From Buttiauxella ferragutiae (GTDB lineage: Bacteria; Pseudomonadota; Gammaproteobacteria; Enterobacterales; Enterobacteriaceae): a DNA stretch of 64,000 nt. This document shows positions 1 to 8,999 of the stretch, one piece after another. The notes under the pieces are model-generated. The model was not told the origin of the DNA, did no database searches, and saw only the letters and a program-made list of their open reading frames with translations. Position numbers and translations under genes: made by a program. Location: the NCBI RefSeq assembly GCF_001654915.1, contig NZ_LXEQ01000051.1. The stretch is one strand, 5' to 3'. Position 1 is the stretch's first letter. Each line of letters begins with the position of its first letter.

Positions 1-123
1 CATATAACTTATATATCAATAGTTTAATTAGTTATAGATATGAATCCAACAAATGAATTCGGGCTGTGAATTAATCGTTTTGACTTAAATCCAAACGGCG
101 GACAAGGAGTCAGGTGCGAGGAG

Positions 124-149
124 TACAGGGAAGCCGTAGCTTCCCTGTA
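124..149. terminator. Hairpin downstream of aldA
   Basis: A perfect inverted repeat with 11-bp arms (TACAGGGAAGC at 124-134, GCTTCCCTGTA at 139-149) and a 4-nt loop lies just past the aldA stop codon. No T-run follows it on the aldA strand, so it may act with Rho or protect the mRNA end rather than be a classical intrinsic terminator. Confidence 0.55.
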
Positions 150-159
150 TAACAAATCA

Positions 160-1599
160 TTACACCTGCAAATAGACCATTTGCGTTTGCAGATACTCAT
201 TCAGTCCGTGGCGGCCATCGGCACCACCAATACCCGATTTACGCCAGCCCGCGTGGAAACCTTGCATTGCTTCAAAGTTTTCACGGTTGACGTAGGTTTC
301 GCCGAATTTCAGCCCTTTAATCGCTTTCATCGCGACATTTAAATCACGCGTATACACCGAGGATGTCAGTCCGTAATCGCTGTCATTAGCCATCTCAAGT
401 GCTTGTTCCAGCGTTTCAAACGTCGTGACAGGCAGTACCGGGCCGAAGGTTTCATCGTGCATAATTGCCATTTCCTGGCGCACATCCACCAGCAGCGTTG
501 GCGGGTAGAAATACCCTTTCCCTTCTGGTGCTTTACCGCCCAGCACCACACGCGCGCCTTCGCTGACCGCACGCGCCACTTTCTGCTCGACACGTTCAAG
601 TGCTGCGGCGTTAATCAATGGCCCCATCGAAACATCGTTACGCTCGCCAGTGTCACCAAAACTCACCTGTTTAAAGGCCTCGCTCAGGCGAGTAATAAAT
701 TCGTCGTAAATGCCCTTTTGCACATACACACGCTCCACACAGTTGCATACCTGCCCGGTGTTGATCATGCGTGAATCAACAATCGCTTTCACCGCGATAT
801 CAAGATCGGCATCGTCCATCACAATGGCAGGTGCTTTACCGCCTAATTCCAGGCACACTTTGGTGATGTTTTTTGCCGCTGCCGCCATGATTTTCTCACC
901 CGCGCCAACGCTGCCCGTCATGCTGACCATCGCCACTTTCGGGTTGCCCGCTAATTCTTGCCCTACCGTTTCACCGCGCCCCAGAACCAGGTTAAACACC
1001 CCTTTTGGCAGCCCGATATCGTGGACAATTTCCGCAAAAGCGATAGCGTTGTTTGGCGTGAATTCGCTCGGTTTGATAACGATGGTGTTGCCAGTAATCA
1101 GCGCGGGGGCAAGTTTGCGGGCAATCAGGAAGAACGGGAAGTTCCACGGCAAAATACCGGTGGTGACGCCTAACGCGCGTTTAAACACCAGAATATTTTC
1201 ACCCGGGCGGTCACTTTGCAGAATTTCGCCTTCGTAACGGCGCGCCCACTCGGACATGTAGTCGAGATAATCCGCGGTGAAGGCCACTTCCACTTCCGCC
1301 AGTTGTTGGGTTTTGCCACCTTCCGCCACAATCAGCGCGCTGATTGATTTCGCTCGTTCGCGGATCCCAGCAGAAATTTTACGCAACCAACCTGCGCGCT
1401 CGATTGCAGGCAACGCTTCCCATCCCGCCTGTGCTTTTGCGGCGGCATCAATGGCATCACGCGCCTGCTGCGCGGTGCCGTCAGGAATGCGCGAAATCAG
1501 CGCTTCAGTGGCAGGATTAATCACATCAATCCACTTATCGCCCTGCCATTGAACAAATTGACCATCAATATACATCGGGTGTTGTACAGGTGCTGTCAT
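160..1599 (-). CDS. aldA: Lactaldehyde / glycolaldehyde dehydrogenase AldA
   Basis: NAD-dependent cytosolic aldehyde dehydrogenase that oxidises L-lactaldehyde to L-lactate and glycolaldehyde to glycolate, downstream of deoxy-sugar and glycol breakdown. The 479 residues match the E. coli AldA length and are near-identical over long stretches as I remember that protein. Visible are the Rossmann-type cofactor region (TGSVGAGEK near 228-236), the general base E251 in LELGGK and the catalytic cysteine C285 in QVCNC. The start at 1599 is chosen over a 32-residue upstream extension because AAGGAG lies just before it and family proteins begin here. The sorC terminator precedes it, so it probably has its own promoter. 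In E. coli aldA neighbours ydcF, so it is likely the core edge of the inserted sugar cluster rather than part of it. Confidence 0.96.
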   Translation of the reverse strand: MTAPVQHPMYIDGQFVQWQGDKWIDVINPATEALISRIPDGTAQQARDAIDAAAKAQAGWEALPAIERAGWLRKISAGIRERAKSISALIVAEGGKTQQLAEVEVAFTADYLDYMSEWARRYEGEILQSDRPGENILVFKRALGVTTGILPWNFPFFLIARKLAPALITGNTIVIKPSEFTPNNAIAFAEIVHDIGLPKGVFNLVLGRGETVGQELAGNPKVAMVSMTGSVGAGEKIMAAAAKNITKVCLELGGKAPAIVMDDADLDIAVKAIVDSRMINTGQVCNCVERVYVQKGIYDEFITRLSEAFKQVSFGDTGERNDVSMGPLINAAALERVEQKVARAVSEGARVVLGGKAPEGKGYFYPPTLLVDVRQEMAIMHDETFGPVLPVTTFETLEQALEMANDSDYGLTSSVYTRDLNVAMKAIKGLKFGETYVNRENFEAMQGFHAGWRKSGIGGADGRHGLNEYLQTQMVYLQV

Positions 1600-1763
1600 G
1601 ACCGGCTCCTTTGCGTTCGCTGTTTTGTTTCGTCTATGTAAAGCATTTGTGAATACTTTAGAGTTCAACAACAGCCATTCGGGCAAAACGGTCATGAAGT
1701 GTGATGGGACTCAATAAAAACAACAGAAAAGAAGCAGCTTAGCTACATATTAGAAACATGAAA

Positions 1764-1800
1764 ATGACCGTTTTCAGCATGCTCACCTGAAAACGGTCAT
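1764..1800 (-). terminator. Intrinsic terminator after the SorC-type regulator
   Basis: Perfect 14-bp inverted repeat (ATGACCGTTTTCAG at 1764-1777, CTGAAAACGGTCAT at 1787-1800) with a 9-nt loop. Reading on the minus strand it is followed by TTTT. It begins 11 bases past the regulator's stop codon and separates it from aldA. Confidence 0.75.
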
Positions 1801-1810
1801 CAAAGGGGAA

Positions 1811-2755
1811 TTACAGCAGTTGGCTGGCGGTCGGGTAGTCGGTGATCAGCACATCGATATAACCGCCGTGCAGCGCACCACGAATGGCATTAGCCTTGTC
1901 ACTTCCGCCTGCAAGCGCCACTACATGCGGGCAGTCGCGGACCTGGCTGAGCTCCATGCCGATAACCGGGTCTTCTTCTTTGCTCAAAACCGGCTCGCCC
2001 TGCGCATTGAAATAATGCAGGCAGATATCCCCCACCGCACCGCGTTCGGCCAGGGTTTTCAGCATCGCTTCGCCATAATAGTTGCCCGAATTTTTCAGCA
2101 GCTGGGACGGCTCAAGCTCACCGATACCGAGAATAGCCACGTCTACTTCGGCGAATTTATTCACCACTTCGGCGACATCATCGCTGGCGACCAGTTTTGC
2201 TCGCTCTTCAACGGAATGCTCAATACTTTGCGATGGCAGCAGCCAGGCCGGGCAATCGAGTTGTGCCGCCAGGTTTTGCGTCAGAATGGTTGCTTGCACG
2301 TTACCGTTCGGCCCCACGCCGCCGAGCAGTTGAATCACGCCGCGCGCTTTAATGCTCTGCGGGTGCAGCTCATCGACCATCGCACGAATGGTGGAACTCC
2401 AGGAGGAAATCCCCACGAGATCGTTTGGCCGTAAACGTGTTTCCACATAATGCGCCGCCGCGCTGCCTATCGCGTGTTTGATTTGCGAGGCGGGTGCTGA
2501 CTCATCGACATCCACCACAATCGCCTGGCGAATACCGTATTTTTTCTCCAGCGCCTGTTCGAGCGAGAGAAAAATATTGGCGGGCTGGATAACACTGATT
2601 TTTACCACGCCCTCTTTTTGGCAGCGTGTGATAGCGCGTGAGACAAATGACTGCGACAGGTGCAATAGCCCGGCAATCTCCGACTGCTTCATCCCTTCTA
2701 CAAAGTAGAGCGTCGCGATCTTGACCAACAAACGTTGTTCGTCCTGCTTTGACAT
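1811..2755 (-). CDS. SorC/DeoR-type sugar-sensing transcriptional regulator
   Basis: A 314-residue regulator of the SorC family. The N-terminus has a sigma-factor-like helix-turn-helix (about residues 20-45, MKQSEIAGLLHLSQSFVSRAI). It is followed by the SorC sugar-binding domain, an inactive sugar-phosphate isomerase fold, with its VGISSWSST and GGVGPNG segments. SorC proteins normally bind a phosphorylated sugar and control a neighbouring catabolic operon. It is transcribed divergently from the ABC importer operon starting at 2967, so it is very probably that operon's local regulator, using the shared 210-bp gap. The effector is not known; by context it would be the phosphorylated ketose made by the cluster kinase. 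Confidence 0.9.
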   Translation of the reverse strand: MSKQDEQRLLVKIATLYFVEGMKQSEIAGLLHLSQSFVSRAITRCQKEGVVKISVIQPANIFLSLEQALEKKYGIRQAIVVDVDESAPASQIKHAIGSAAAHYVETRLRPNDLVGISSWSSTIRAMVDELHPQSIKARGVIQLLGGVGPNGNVQATILTQNLAAQLDCPAWLLPSQSIEHSVEERAKLVASDDVAEVVNKFAEVDVAILGIGELEPSQLLKNSGNYYGEAMLKTLAERGAVGDICLHYFNAQGEPVLSKEEDPVIGMELSQVRDCPHVVALAGGSDKANAIRGALHGGYIDVLITDYPTASQLL

Positions 2756-2842
2756 GAGCGCCTCCTGTTTCTCTACCTGATATTTTTATTCAACCCTGCA
2801 TAAATAACAAGACAGCATTCCTTTTGCCGTTAATTCGTACGA

Positions 2843-2862
2843 TTTGTGATCACATTCGCCTT
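2843..2862 (+). promoter_or_regulatory. Candidate CRP site upstream of the sugar ABC operon
   Basis: TGTGA at 2845-2849, six bases, then TCGCC at 2856-2860. This matches the CRP consensus TGTGA-N6-TCACA at 8 of 10 positions. It sits about 105-125 bp ahead of the importer start codon and between divergent genes, as expected for catabolite control of a sugar operon. Confidence 0.45.
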
Positions 2863-2937
2863 TTTATCATTTTGATCGATTCCACATGGACAGAACCATA
2901 AGCGGGGCATATCGTTACATTGAATAATAAATCATGT

Positions 2938-2953
2938 TTGAATATATATTCAA
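2938..2953. promoter_or_regulatory. Perfect 16-bp palindrome, candidate SorC-type operator
   Basis: TTGAATATATATTCAA is a perfect palindrome placed just before the Shine-Dalgarno sequence GGAG (2957-2960) of the first importer gene. That is a position where a repressor would block transcription. The neighbouring SorC-type protein is the obvious candidate ligand, but no second copy was seen near aldA. Confidence 0.45.
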
Positions 2954-2966
2954 TGTGGAGATAAAA

Positions 2967-3908
2967 ATGAAATTTACCCTGGTCAAGACCTCACTCGTTG
3001 CCGCCCTACTTGCTTCATCTGCCAGTCTCTATGCCGCTGATAATGGCCTGATTGCCATTATTACCCCATCGCATGACAACCCATTCTTTAAAGCTGAAGC
3101 CGACGGCGCGATGGCGAAGGCAAAAGAGTTGGGCTACACCACGCTGGTCGCCTCGCATGACGATGACGTGAACAAACAAAACCAACTGATTGAAACCGCC
3201 ATCGCCCGTAAAGCGAAAGCGATCATCCTTGATAACGCGGGCGCCGACGCCACCGTCGGCCCGCTGGAAAAAGCGAAAGCCGCCGGAGTACCGACGTTCC
3301 TTATCGACCGTGAAATCAACAAAACCGGCGTCGCCGTGGCGCAGATTGTTTCCAATAACTATCAAGGTGCGCAGTTGGGTGCTGATAAATTTGCCAAATT
3401 GCTTAACGGCAAAGGCAAATATGTTGAGTTGCTGGGCCGCCAGTCAGACACCAACGCCCACGTGCGTTCGCAGGGCTATCACGACATTCTCGACGACTAC
3501 CCGGATATGAAAATGGTGGCGCAGCAAACCGCTAACTGGAGTCAGACCGAAGCCTTCACCCGCATGGAGTCCATTTTGCAGACTCAGCCCGACATCGTTG
3601 GCGTGATCTCCGGTAACGACACCATGGCGCTTGGCGCAGAAGCCGCCTTAAAAGCCGCCGGGAAAACCAATGTCATCGTGGTGGGTTTTGACGGTAGCGA
3701 CTACGTGCGCGATTCGATTATCGCGAAGAGCAATATCAAAGCCACCGTGCTGCAACCCGGTTGGGAACAAGCACAAATGGCCGTGGTGCAAGCCGATTTC
3801 TACCTGAAAAACGGCAAACCGCAATTGCAGGAAAAACAGCTGATGGACTGCGTGTTAATTGACGACAGCAATGCATCGATGCTGAAAACCTTCAAGCTGG
3901 CTAAGTAA
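2967..3908 (+). CDS. Ribose-type ABC sugar-binding protein, periplasmic
   Basis: Periplasmic substrate-binding protein of the RbsB/periplasmic-binding-protein-1 group, 313 residues. A Sec signal peptide of about 22 residues (MKFTLVKT... ending ASLYA) precedes the mature domain. The start at 2967 follows GGAG by 6 bases. An alternative ATG 33 bases upstream lacks a ribosome site and lies across the palindrome. The segment IIVVGFDGSDYVRDSI-like (here VIVVGFDGSD) and the NDTMALGA motif are typical of binding proteins for pentoses and related monosaccharides. It is the first gene of a seven-gene run that also encodes its ATPase and permease. The ligand cannot be read from sequence; the cluster's enzymes suggest a pentose that is isomerised to a ketose. 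Confidence 0.92.
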   Translation: MKFTLVKTSLVAALLASSASLYAADNGLIAIITPSHDNPFFKAEADGAMAKAKELGYTTLVASHDDDVNKQNQLIETAIARKAKAIILDNAGADATVGPLEKAKAAGVPTFLIDREINKTGVAVAQIVSNNYQGAQLGADKFAKLLNGKGKYVELLGRQSDTNAHVRSQGYHDILDDYPDMKMVAQQTANWSQTEAFTRMESILQTQPDIVGVISGNDTMALGAEAALKAAGKTNVIVVGFDGSDYVRDSIIAKSNIKATVLQPGWEQAQMAVVQADFYLKNGKPQLQEKQLMDCVLIDDSNASMLKTFKLAK

Positions 3909-3921
3909 TCCGGGAGGCTGT

Positions 3922-4524
3922 ATGTCGCTCAAACAATGGGGTATTGGCCTGTTATGTTGCAGTGCCCTGTTGCTCACTGCCTGCCGGGTGGTGGATCTGG
4001 ATGAAAACGGGCAACCGATTATTCCTGCAGATCCGAATGCGAAAGCGAGTTTCGCCAACCAGACACCCGCGCAGATAGCGCAACAAACCTGGAACAACAA
4101 AGTGATGACGCCTGCGCAGACACAAGCGCTGGACAGCAGCGCGCTGAAAACCCGTGCCGCCAGCGCCAATAACGAAAGCGTATTCGTGAAGGTTCAGGGC
4201 AAAGTCGACAGCGTGTCTCTGGATAACGAACGTGAACGCACATTGACCGTCACTGTTAATGATCAGCCACTGCAAGTGCAGGTCGGGCCGATGATTCGCG
4301 GTAACGCCATTCGCGACGCCACCGGCTACAAGTTCGAAGATTTCACCAACCAGGTGCAGTTTGCGCAGCTCTCAAAAGCCTACAACCGCGAAGCGGCAAA
4401 ACACTTGCCGACAGTAGATGAAAGCTGGCAACAACAACCCATCACGGTGGTGATGGCCGTCACCCTGCGCAACGGTACCTTGAGCGATGCAGCAGCAGTT
4501 TCACTGGAACGGGGGCAACCATAA
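3922..4524 (+). CDS. DUF2291 periplasmic lipoprotein of the sugar importer
   Basis: A 200-residue protein with a lipoprotein signal peptide; the lipobox LLLTAC puts the lipidated cysteine at about residue 21. The remainder resembles the DUF2291 family, which is repeatedly found inside ribose-type ABC sugar operons and has no assigned activity that I know of. It lies 13 bases after the binding-protein gene and its stop codon overlaps the ATPase start (TAATG), so it is translated with the importer. A role as an accessory sugar-capture or assembly factor at the membrane is inference. Confidence 0.85.
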   Translation: MSLKQWGIGLLCCSALLLTACRVVDLDENGQPIIPADPNAKASFANQTPAQIAQQTWNNKVMTPAQTQALDSSALKTRAASANNESVFVKVQGKVDSVSLDNERERTLTVTVNDQPLQVQVGPMIRGNAIRDATGYKFEDFTNQVQFAQLSKAYNREAAKHLPTVDESWQQQPITVVMAVTLRNGTLSDAAAVSLERGQP

Positions 4525-6041
4525 TGTCGCAAGATCCGATCATTCTGCGCACCCGTGGTATTTCGATGCTGTTCCCCGGCACCGTGGCGCTGGACAACAT
4601 TGATTACAACGTCTGGCGCGGCAAAGTGAACGTCATCATCGGTGAAAACGGGGCGGGCAAATCGACGCTAATGAAGATTCTGGCGGGCGTTCAGCAACCG
4701 AGTGTGGGTGAAATCCGTCTGAATGGTGAAGTGGTGCAGTTTAACAGCACGCGCCAAGCCGCCGCACATGGCATCGGCATGGTTCACCAGGAACTGAACC
4801 TGTTCGAAAATCTGACGGTTGCCGAAAACATTTTCCTCGGGCGCGAACTACAACACGGTTTGTCGCCGATTGATGAAGCCACGCAGCAGGCACGCAGCGC
4901 GGAATTGCTCAAGCGTCTGGACCAGCCGATTTCGCCGAAAGAGATTGTGGCAAACCTGAAAGTCGGCCAACAGCAACTGGTTGAAATCGCCAAAGCACTG
5001 GCCGAAGACGCCGACATCTTGATTCTTGACGAACCGACCTCGGCACTCAGTAAAACCGAAGTGGAAATTCTGTTCCGGGTGATTCGCGAACTCACCCGCC
5101 AGGGCGTCACCATTATTTATATCTCGCATCGCCTGGAAGAATTAATGGCGATTGGCGACGTGATAACCATTTTACGCGATGGCAAATTCCAGGCCGAAGC
5201 GCAGGTGTGTGATATCGACGTGCCATGGATTGTGCGCGAAATGCTCGGCAGCGAACCAGTATCCAGTTTCCTGAAACCCGGTCGCAATTTTGGAGCAGCA
5301 ATACTTGAGGCCGAACACATCACCTGCGTCAATTCTGCGGGAAACACGGTGGTGAACGACGTCAGTTTTCAGGTACGCGCAGGTGAAATCGTCGGCATTT
5401 ATGGGCTGATGGGCGCCGGGCGCACGGAATTGTTCGAATGCCTGTTGGGTACACAACGCAATTACCTCGGCAAATTATGGCTCGACAGCAAACCGGTGCC
5501 ACCGCGCCTTGCCACCGCCGAACGAATCCGTATGGGAATGAGTCTGGTGCCTGAAGATCGCAAACGTACCGGAATTTTCCCGATATCGTCAGTCGCCAGC
5601 AACCTGACGATTGCCAGTTTATGGCGGCGTTTACAGCGAGGTTTTGCGATTTCGCAGCTTGATGAAACGGCGGTGGTCGCCAGCACCATCGGCAACTTAT
5701 CGATAAAAGTCTCCTCACCTGATGTGGAAATTCAGGCGTTGAGCGGCGGGAACCAGCAAAAAGTGGTGATTGGCCGCTCGCTGTTGACCAACCCGAAACT
5801 GCTACTGCTCGATGAACCGACGCGTGGAATCGACGTGGGTGCCAAAGCCGACGTGTTCCGCATGATGGTTCAGCTCTCGGAGCAAGGGATAGCCGTGGTG
5901 TTTTCCACCTCCGATCTCAAAGAGATCATGGCGGTTTCCGACCGCATTCTGGTGATGTCAGGCGGGAAAATTACCGCTGATATTCCCCGCGAACACGCCG
6001 AAGAATCGGCATTGGTTTCCGCTAGTGCACAAGGGTTCTGA
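4524..6041 (+). CDS. Ribose-type ABC importer ATPase (two ATP-binding domains)
   Basis: A 505-residue duplicated ATPase of the RbsA/MglA/XylG type that energises sugar uptake at the cytoplasmic membrane face. Domain 1 has Walker A GENGAGKST (40-48), a degenerate signature (LKVGQQQLVEIAK) and Walker B ILILDEPTSAL. Domain 2 has a degenerate Walker A region (GLMGAGRTE), a full LSGGNQQK signature and LLLLDEPTRGIDVG. Such asymmetry is normal in this family. The start overlaps the preceding stop by one base and the stop is one base before the permease start, so these genes are tightly coupled. Confidence 0.95.
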   Translation: MSQDPIILRTRGISMLFPGTVALDNIDYNVWRGKVNVIIGENGAGKSTLMKILAGVQQPSVGEIRLNGEVVQFNSTRQAAAHGIGMVHQELNLFENLTVAENIFLGRELQHGLSPIDEATQQARSAELLKRLDQPISPKEIVANLKVGQQQLVEIAKALAEDADILILDEPTSALSKTEVEILFRVIRELTRQGVTIIYISHRLEELMAIGDVITILRDGKFQAEAQVCDIDVPWIVREMLGSEPVSSFLKPGRNFGAAILEAEHITCVNSAGNTVVNDVSFQVRAGEIVGIYGLMGAGRTELFECLLGTQRNYLGKLWLDSKPVPPRLATAERIRMGMSLVPEDRKRTGIFPISSVASNLTIASLWRRLQRGFAISQLDETAVVASTIGNLSIKVSSPDVEIQALSGGNQQKVVIGRSLLTNPKLLLLDEPTRGIDVGAKADVFRMMVQLSEQGIAVVFSTSDLKEIMAVSDRILVMSGGKITADIPREHAEESALVSASAQGF

Positions 6042-6042
6042 T

Positions 6043-7143
6043 ATGAAAACGAATGATACTGTCGCGCTCAACGCCAGACCAGGCTCGCCGTTTAGCTCGC
6101 GGGAAAATCTGCTGCTGTTACTGCTTAAACTGCGCACCTTTATTGCGCTGTTTTTGATTGTCGGCTTCTTTGCCATCATGGTCCCGGATTTCCTCGCCAT
6201 GGGCAGCCTGGTGATCATGATTAAACACATTGCCATCAACGCTTTCCTGGCGCTCGGCATCACCTTTGTCATCATTACTGCGGGCATTGATTTGTCGATT
6301 GGCGCAACGCTTGGGCTGTGCGGCATGATTGCCGGTTGGCTGATTACCAAAGGCATTGTGCTGCCGATGTTCGGCATCGCTATCTTCCCAAGTGTGTGGG
6401 TGATTGTGCCTCTGGTACTGCTGGTTGGCGGGCTGATTGGCGCGGGTAATGGCTGGATTATCACCCGCTACAACGTCGCGCCGTTTATCTGCACCCTGGG
6501 CACCATGTACATCTTGCGCGGGGCCGCCATGTTGACCTCGGGCGGTGAAACCTTCCCCGGACTTTCCGGTAACCCACAACTCGGCAATACCGGTTTTGAC
6601 CTGATTGGCTCCGGCACGCTGTTCGGTATTCCGTGGGCTATCTGGATGATGATTGTGCTGGCCGTCGCCATTGCCTATGTCGCCCGCCGCCTGCCCTTTG
6701 GCCGCCATGTTTACGCCATTGGCGATAACGAACGCGCCGCTGAACTGTCCGGCGTCAAAGTCCGCCAGGTGAAAATTTGGGTCTACACGCTGTCCGGTTT
6801 TTGCGCCGCCATCGCCGGGATTGTGGTTTCCGCGCAGCTGGTTGCCAGCCACCCGGCAAACGGCACGGCCTTTGAGATGAACGCCATCGCCGCTGTGGTG
6901 CTCGGCGGAACGTCGCTGGCAGGCGGGCGCGGCACCATTCTTGGCACCCTCGTCGGCGCATTCGTGATTGGCTTCCTGGCTGACGGCCTGGTGATGATGG
7001 GCGTAAGTGAGTTCTGGCAAATGGTCATCAAAGGCATCGTGATTATTGTGGCGGTCATCATCGACCAGATGCAAAACCGCATGCAGCAAAAAGCGGCGGT
7101 CGTGGCCCAGAAAGCCATCATGGAAAGTAGCGGGAAAGTGTAG
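6043..7143 (+). CDS. Ribose-type ABC importer permease
   Basis: A 366-residue inner-membrane permease of the RbsC family with about 8-10 hydrophobic helices. The family hallmark GGTSLAGGRGTI-like segment is present near the C-terminal third (VVLGGTSLAGGRG), as is the N-terminal ITAGIDLSIGATLGL segment. The start at 6043 is preferred over an upstream ATG that lies within the ATPase gene. It would form a homodimer with the ATPase and receive sugar from the binding protein. Confidence 0.93.
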   Translation: MKTNDTVALNARPGSPFSSRENLLLLLLKLRTFIALFLIVGFFAIMVPDFLAMGSLVIMIKHIAINAFLALGITFVIITAGIDLSIGATLGLCGMIAGWLITKGIVLPMFGIAIFPSVWVIVPLVLLVGGLIGAGNGWIITRYNVAPFICTLGTMYILRGAAMLTSGGETFPGLSGNPQLGNTGFDLIGSGTLFGIPWAIWMMIVLAVAIAYVARRLPFGRHVYAIGDNERAAELSGVKVRQVKIWVYTLSGFCAAIAGIVVSAQLVASHPANGTAFEMNAIAAVVLGGTSLAGGRGTILGTLVGAFVIGFLADGLVMMGVSEFWQMVIKGIVIIVAVIIDQMQNRMQQKAAVVAQKAIMESSGKV

Positions 7144-7163
7144 CGCATCACAAATCCTCAACG

Positions 7164-7183
7164 GCGGGTATTTTTTTACCCGC
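7164..7183 (+). promoter_or_regulatory. Hairpin between transport and enzyme genes
   Basis: GCGGGTA (7164-7170), six T, TACCCGC (7177-7183): a 7-bp stem with a T-loop in the 86-bp gap after the permease. No T-run follows, so it looks more like an mRNA-processing or stabilising hairpin that lets importer and enzyme genes be expressed at different levels than a full stop. Confidence 0.45.
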
Positions 7184-7229
7184 ACGGAATAATTATTCAT
7201 CTATGATTTTTAATGCAAGGGGTAACACT

Positions 7230-8060
7230 ATGAATCCGTTCGCACTGTCAGTTACGGATCTGGAAAAGAGAGCACGCGCCGTCCGTCGCCGCATCGTCCT
7301 GCTCAATGCCAACAGCCCGGCAGGCGGCCATACCGGGGCGGATTTATCGCAGGTGGAGATCTTAACCGCCCTGTACTTCCGGATACTGAATTGTTCGCCG
7401 CAACTGATTAACAGCGACGAACGTGACATCTACATTCAGTCCAAAGGCCATGCGGTGGGTGGTTATTACTGTGTGCTGGCTGAAGCCGGGTTTATTCCCG
7501 TGGAGTGGCTGCCGACTTATCAGCATGCCGACTCTCACCTGCCCGGCCACCCGGTGAAACACAAAACGCCAGGTGTGGAACTTAACACCGGCGCTCTGGG
7601 CCACGGTCTGCCAGTCGCCGTTGGCATTGCGCTGGCCGCCAAACGCAACAACAGCAAGCGCCGCGTCTTTGTGGTGACTGGCGATGGTGAACTGGCCGAA
7701 GGCAGCAACTGGGAAGCCGCACTGGTCGCGGCGCATTACCAGCTCGATAACCTGATCATTATTAACGACAAAAACAATCTGCAACTCGCGGGTTCGACCA
7801 AAGACATCCTCAACACTGACCCGCTGGATGAAAAATGGCGCGCGTTCGGCATGGAAGTGACCGAGTGCCGTGGCAATGACATGGCTGATGTGGTCGCCAC
7901 CCTTGAAGGGTTACAGCCGCACGGCAAACCGCACGTCGTGATTGCCAACACCACCAAAGGCGCGGGCATCTCCTTTATTCAGGGGCGCGCAGAATGGCAC
8001 CACCGGATACCGAAAGGTGACGAAATCGAACTGGCGCTGGAGGAACTGAAAGATGAGTAA
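7230..8060 (+). CDS. Transketolase-like enzyme, N-terminal (TPP-binding) subunit
   Basis: A 276-residue protein equal to the pyrophosphate-binding half of transketolase. It has the thiamine-diphosphate motif VVTGDGELAEGSNWEAA followed about 25 residues on by INDKNN, and the early GHTGADLS and KGHAVGGYY segments. Start 7230 follows AAGGGG; an ATG nine codons upstream has no such site. It overlaps the next gene by 8 bases, which encodes the other half, so the two must form one enzyme. Split transketolases of this kind occur in sugar-specific pathways, for example apulose-4-phosphate transketolase AptAB, besides pentose-phosphate enzymes. The split and the operon context favour a dedicated ketose-phosphate substrate. 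Confidence 0.92.
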   Translation: MNPFALSVTDLEKRARAVRRRIVLLNANSPAGGHTGADLSQVEILTALYFRILNCSPQLINSDERDIYIQSKGHAVGGYYCVLAEAGFIPVEWLPTYQHADSHLPGHPVKHKTPGVELNTGALGHGLPVAVGIALAAKRNNSKRRVFVVTGDGELAEGSNWEAALVAAHYQLDNLIIINDKNNLQLAGSTKDILNTDPLDEKWRAFGMEVTECRGNDMADVVATLEGLQPHGKPHVVIANTTKGAGISFIQGRAEWHHRIPKGDEIELALEELKDE

Positions 8061-8997
8061 TAGCGAACACCTGGCAACCGTAATGGTGAATGCCTTTATT
8101 GACGCGGTCGAACGCGGCGTAGACCTGGTGCCGGTCGTTGCCGACTCAACCTCTACGGCAAAAATATCCCCCTTTATAAAACAGTTTCCGGACCGGCTGG
8201 TAAACGTCGGGATTGCCGAACAGACACTGGTGGGAACGGCGGTTGGCCTGTCAATGGGCGGGAAAATAGCCGTCACCTGCAATGCGGCTCCGTTTTTAAT
8301 CTCGCGCGCCAATGAGCAGATCAAAGTCGACGTTTGCTACAACAACAGCAACGTCAAACTGTTTGGACTCAATGCCGGAGCCAGCTACGGCCCGCTTGCC
8401 AGCACTCACCACAGCATTGACGACATCGCCGTGTTGCGCGGTTTTGGCAACATCGAAATCTATGCACCGTCCTGCCCGATTGAATGCCGCCAGATTATTG
8501 ACTACGCGCTTGAGCATGTTGGCCCGGTTTATATTCGCCTCGATGGGAAAGCCCTGCCGGAACTGCACGATGCGGATTACCAGTTCAAACCAGGAGCAGT
8601 TGAGCAACTGCGCGAAGGCGACGATGTGGCCTTAGTGGCAATGGGTTCAACGGTGCATGAAATCGTTACGGCTGCGGCACAACTCGCCGATTTAGGTATT
8701 AATGCAGCGGTGATCAACGTTCCATCTATTCGCCCTTGCGATACCGCGCAACTTCTCACCATGCTTAAAAATTCACGCCATGTGATAACCGTTGAAGAGC
8801 ACAACGTGAATGGCGGCGTCGGCAGCCTGGTCGCGGAAGTGTTAGCGGAAGCCGGGTGTGGCATCCCTTTGTTGCGGCTCGGGATTGCAGACGGTAGCTA
8901 TGCTATTGCGGCGGATCGCAAGGAGATGCGTGCTCATCATGGAATTGATGCCGCAGGGGTCACACGTTCCGCCACCGCGCTTTGCAAAGGAGCATAG
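8053..8997 (+). CDS. Transketolase-like enzyme, C-terminal (pyrimidine-binding) subunit
   Basis: A 314-residue partner of the preceding subunit. It carries the pyrimidine-binding domain with the catalytic-glutamate segment RLVNVGIAEQTLVGTAVGLSM (shown here in part: VGIAEQ) and a C-terminal transketolase domain ending with the SYAIAADRKEMRAHHGIDA region. Together the two subunits would move a two-carbon ketol unit from a ketose phosphate to an aldose phosphate. With the kinase and isomerase that follow, the natural substrate would be a ketose phosphate made in this operon. Confidence 0.92.
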   Translation: MSNSEHLATVMVNAFIDAVERGVDLVPVVADSTSTAKISPFIKQFPDRLVNVGIAEQTLVGTAVGLSMGGKIAVTCNAAPFLISRANEQIKVDVCYNNSNVKLFGLNAGASYGPLASTHHSIDDIAVLRGFGNIEIYAPSCPIECRQIIDYALEHVGPVYIRLDGKALPELHDADYQFKPGAVEQLREGDDVALVAMGSTVHEIVTAAAQLADLGINAAVINVPSIRPCDTAQLLTMLKNSRHVITVEEHNVNGGVGSLVAEVLAEAGCGIPLLRLGIADGSYAIAADRKEMRAHHGIDAAGVTRSATALCKGA

Positions 8998-8999
8998 CC

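Noticed and set aside
1600..1695. N-terminal extension of AldA by 32 residues
   Set aside because: No family member starts there; AAGGAG directly precedes the ATG at 1599, and the 479-residue length then matches E. coli AldA.
6118..7200. 360-residue open frame antisense to the sugar permease
   Set aside because: Very rich in His, Asn, Gln and Asp, the typical mirror of a hydrophobic membrane protein; no ribosome site; the permease on the plus strand is certain.
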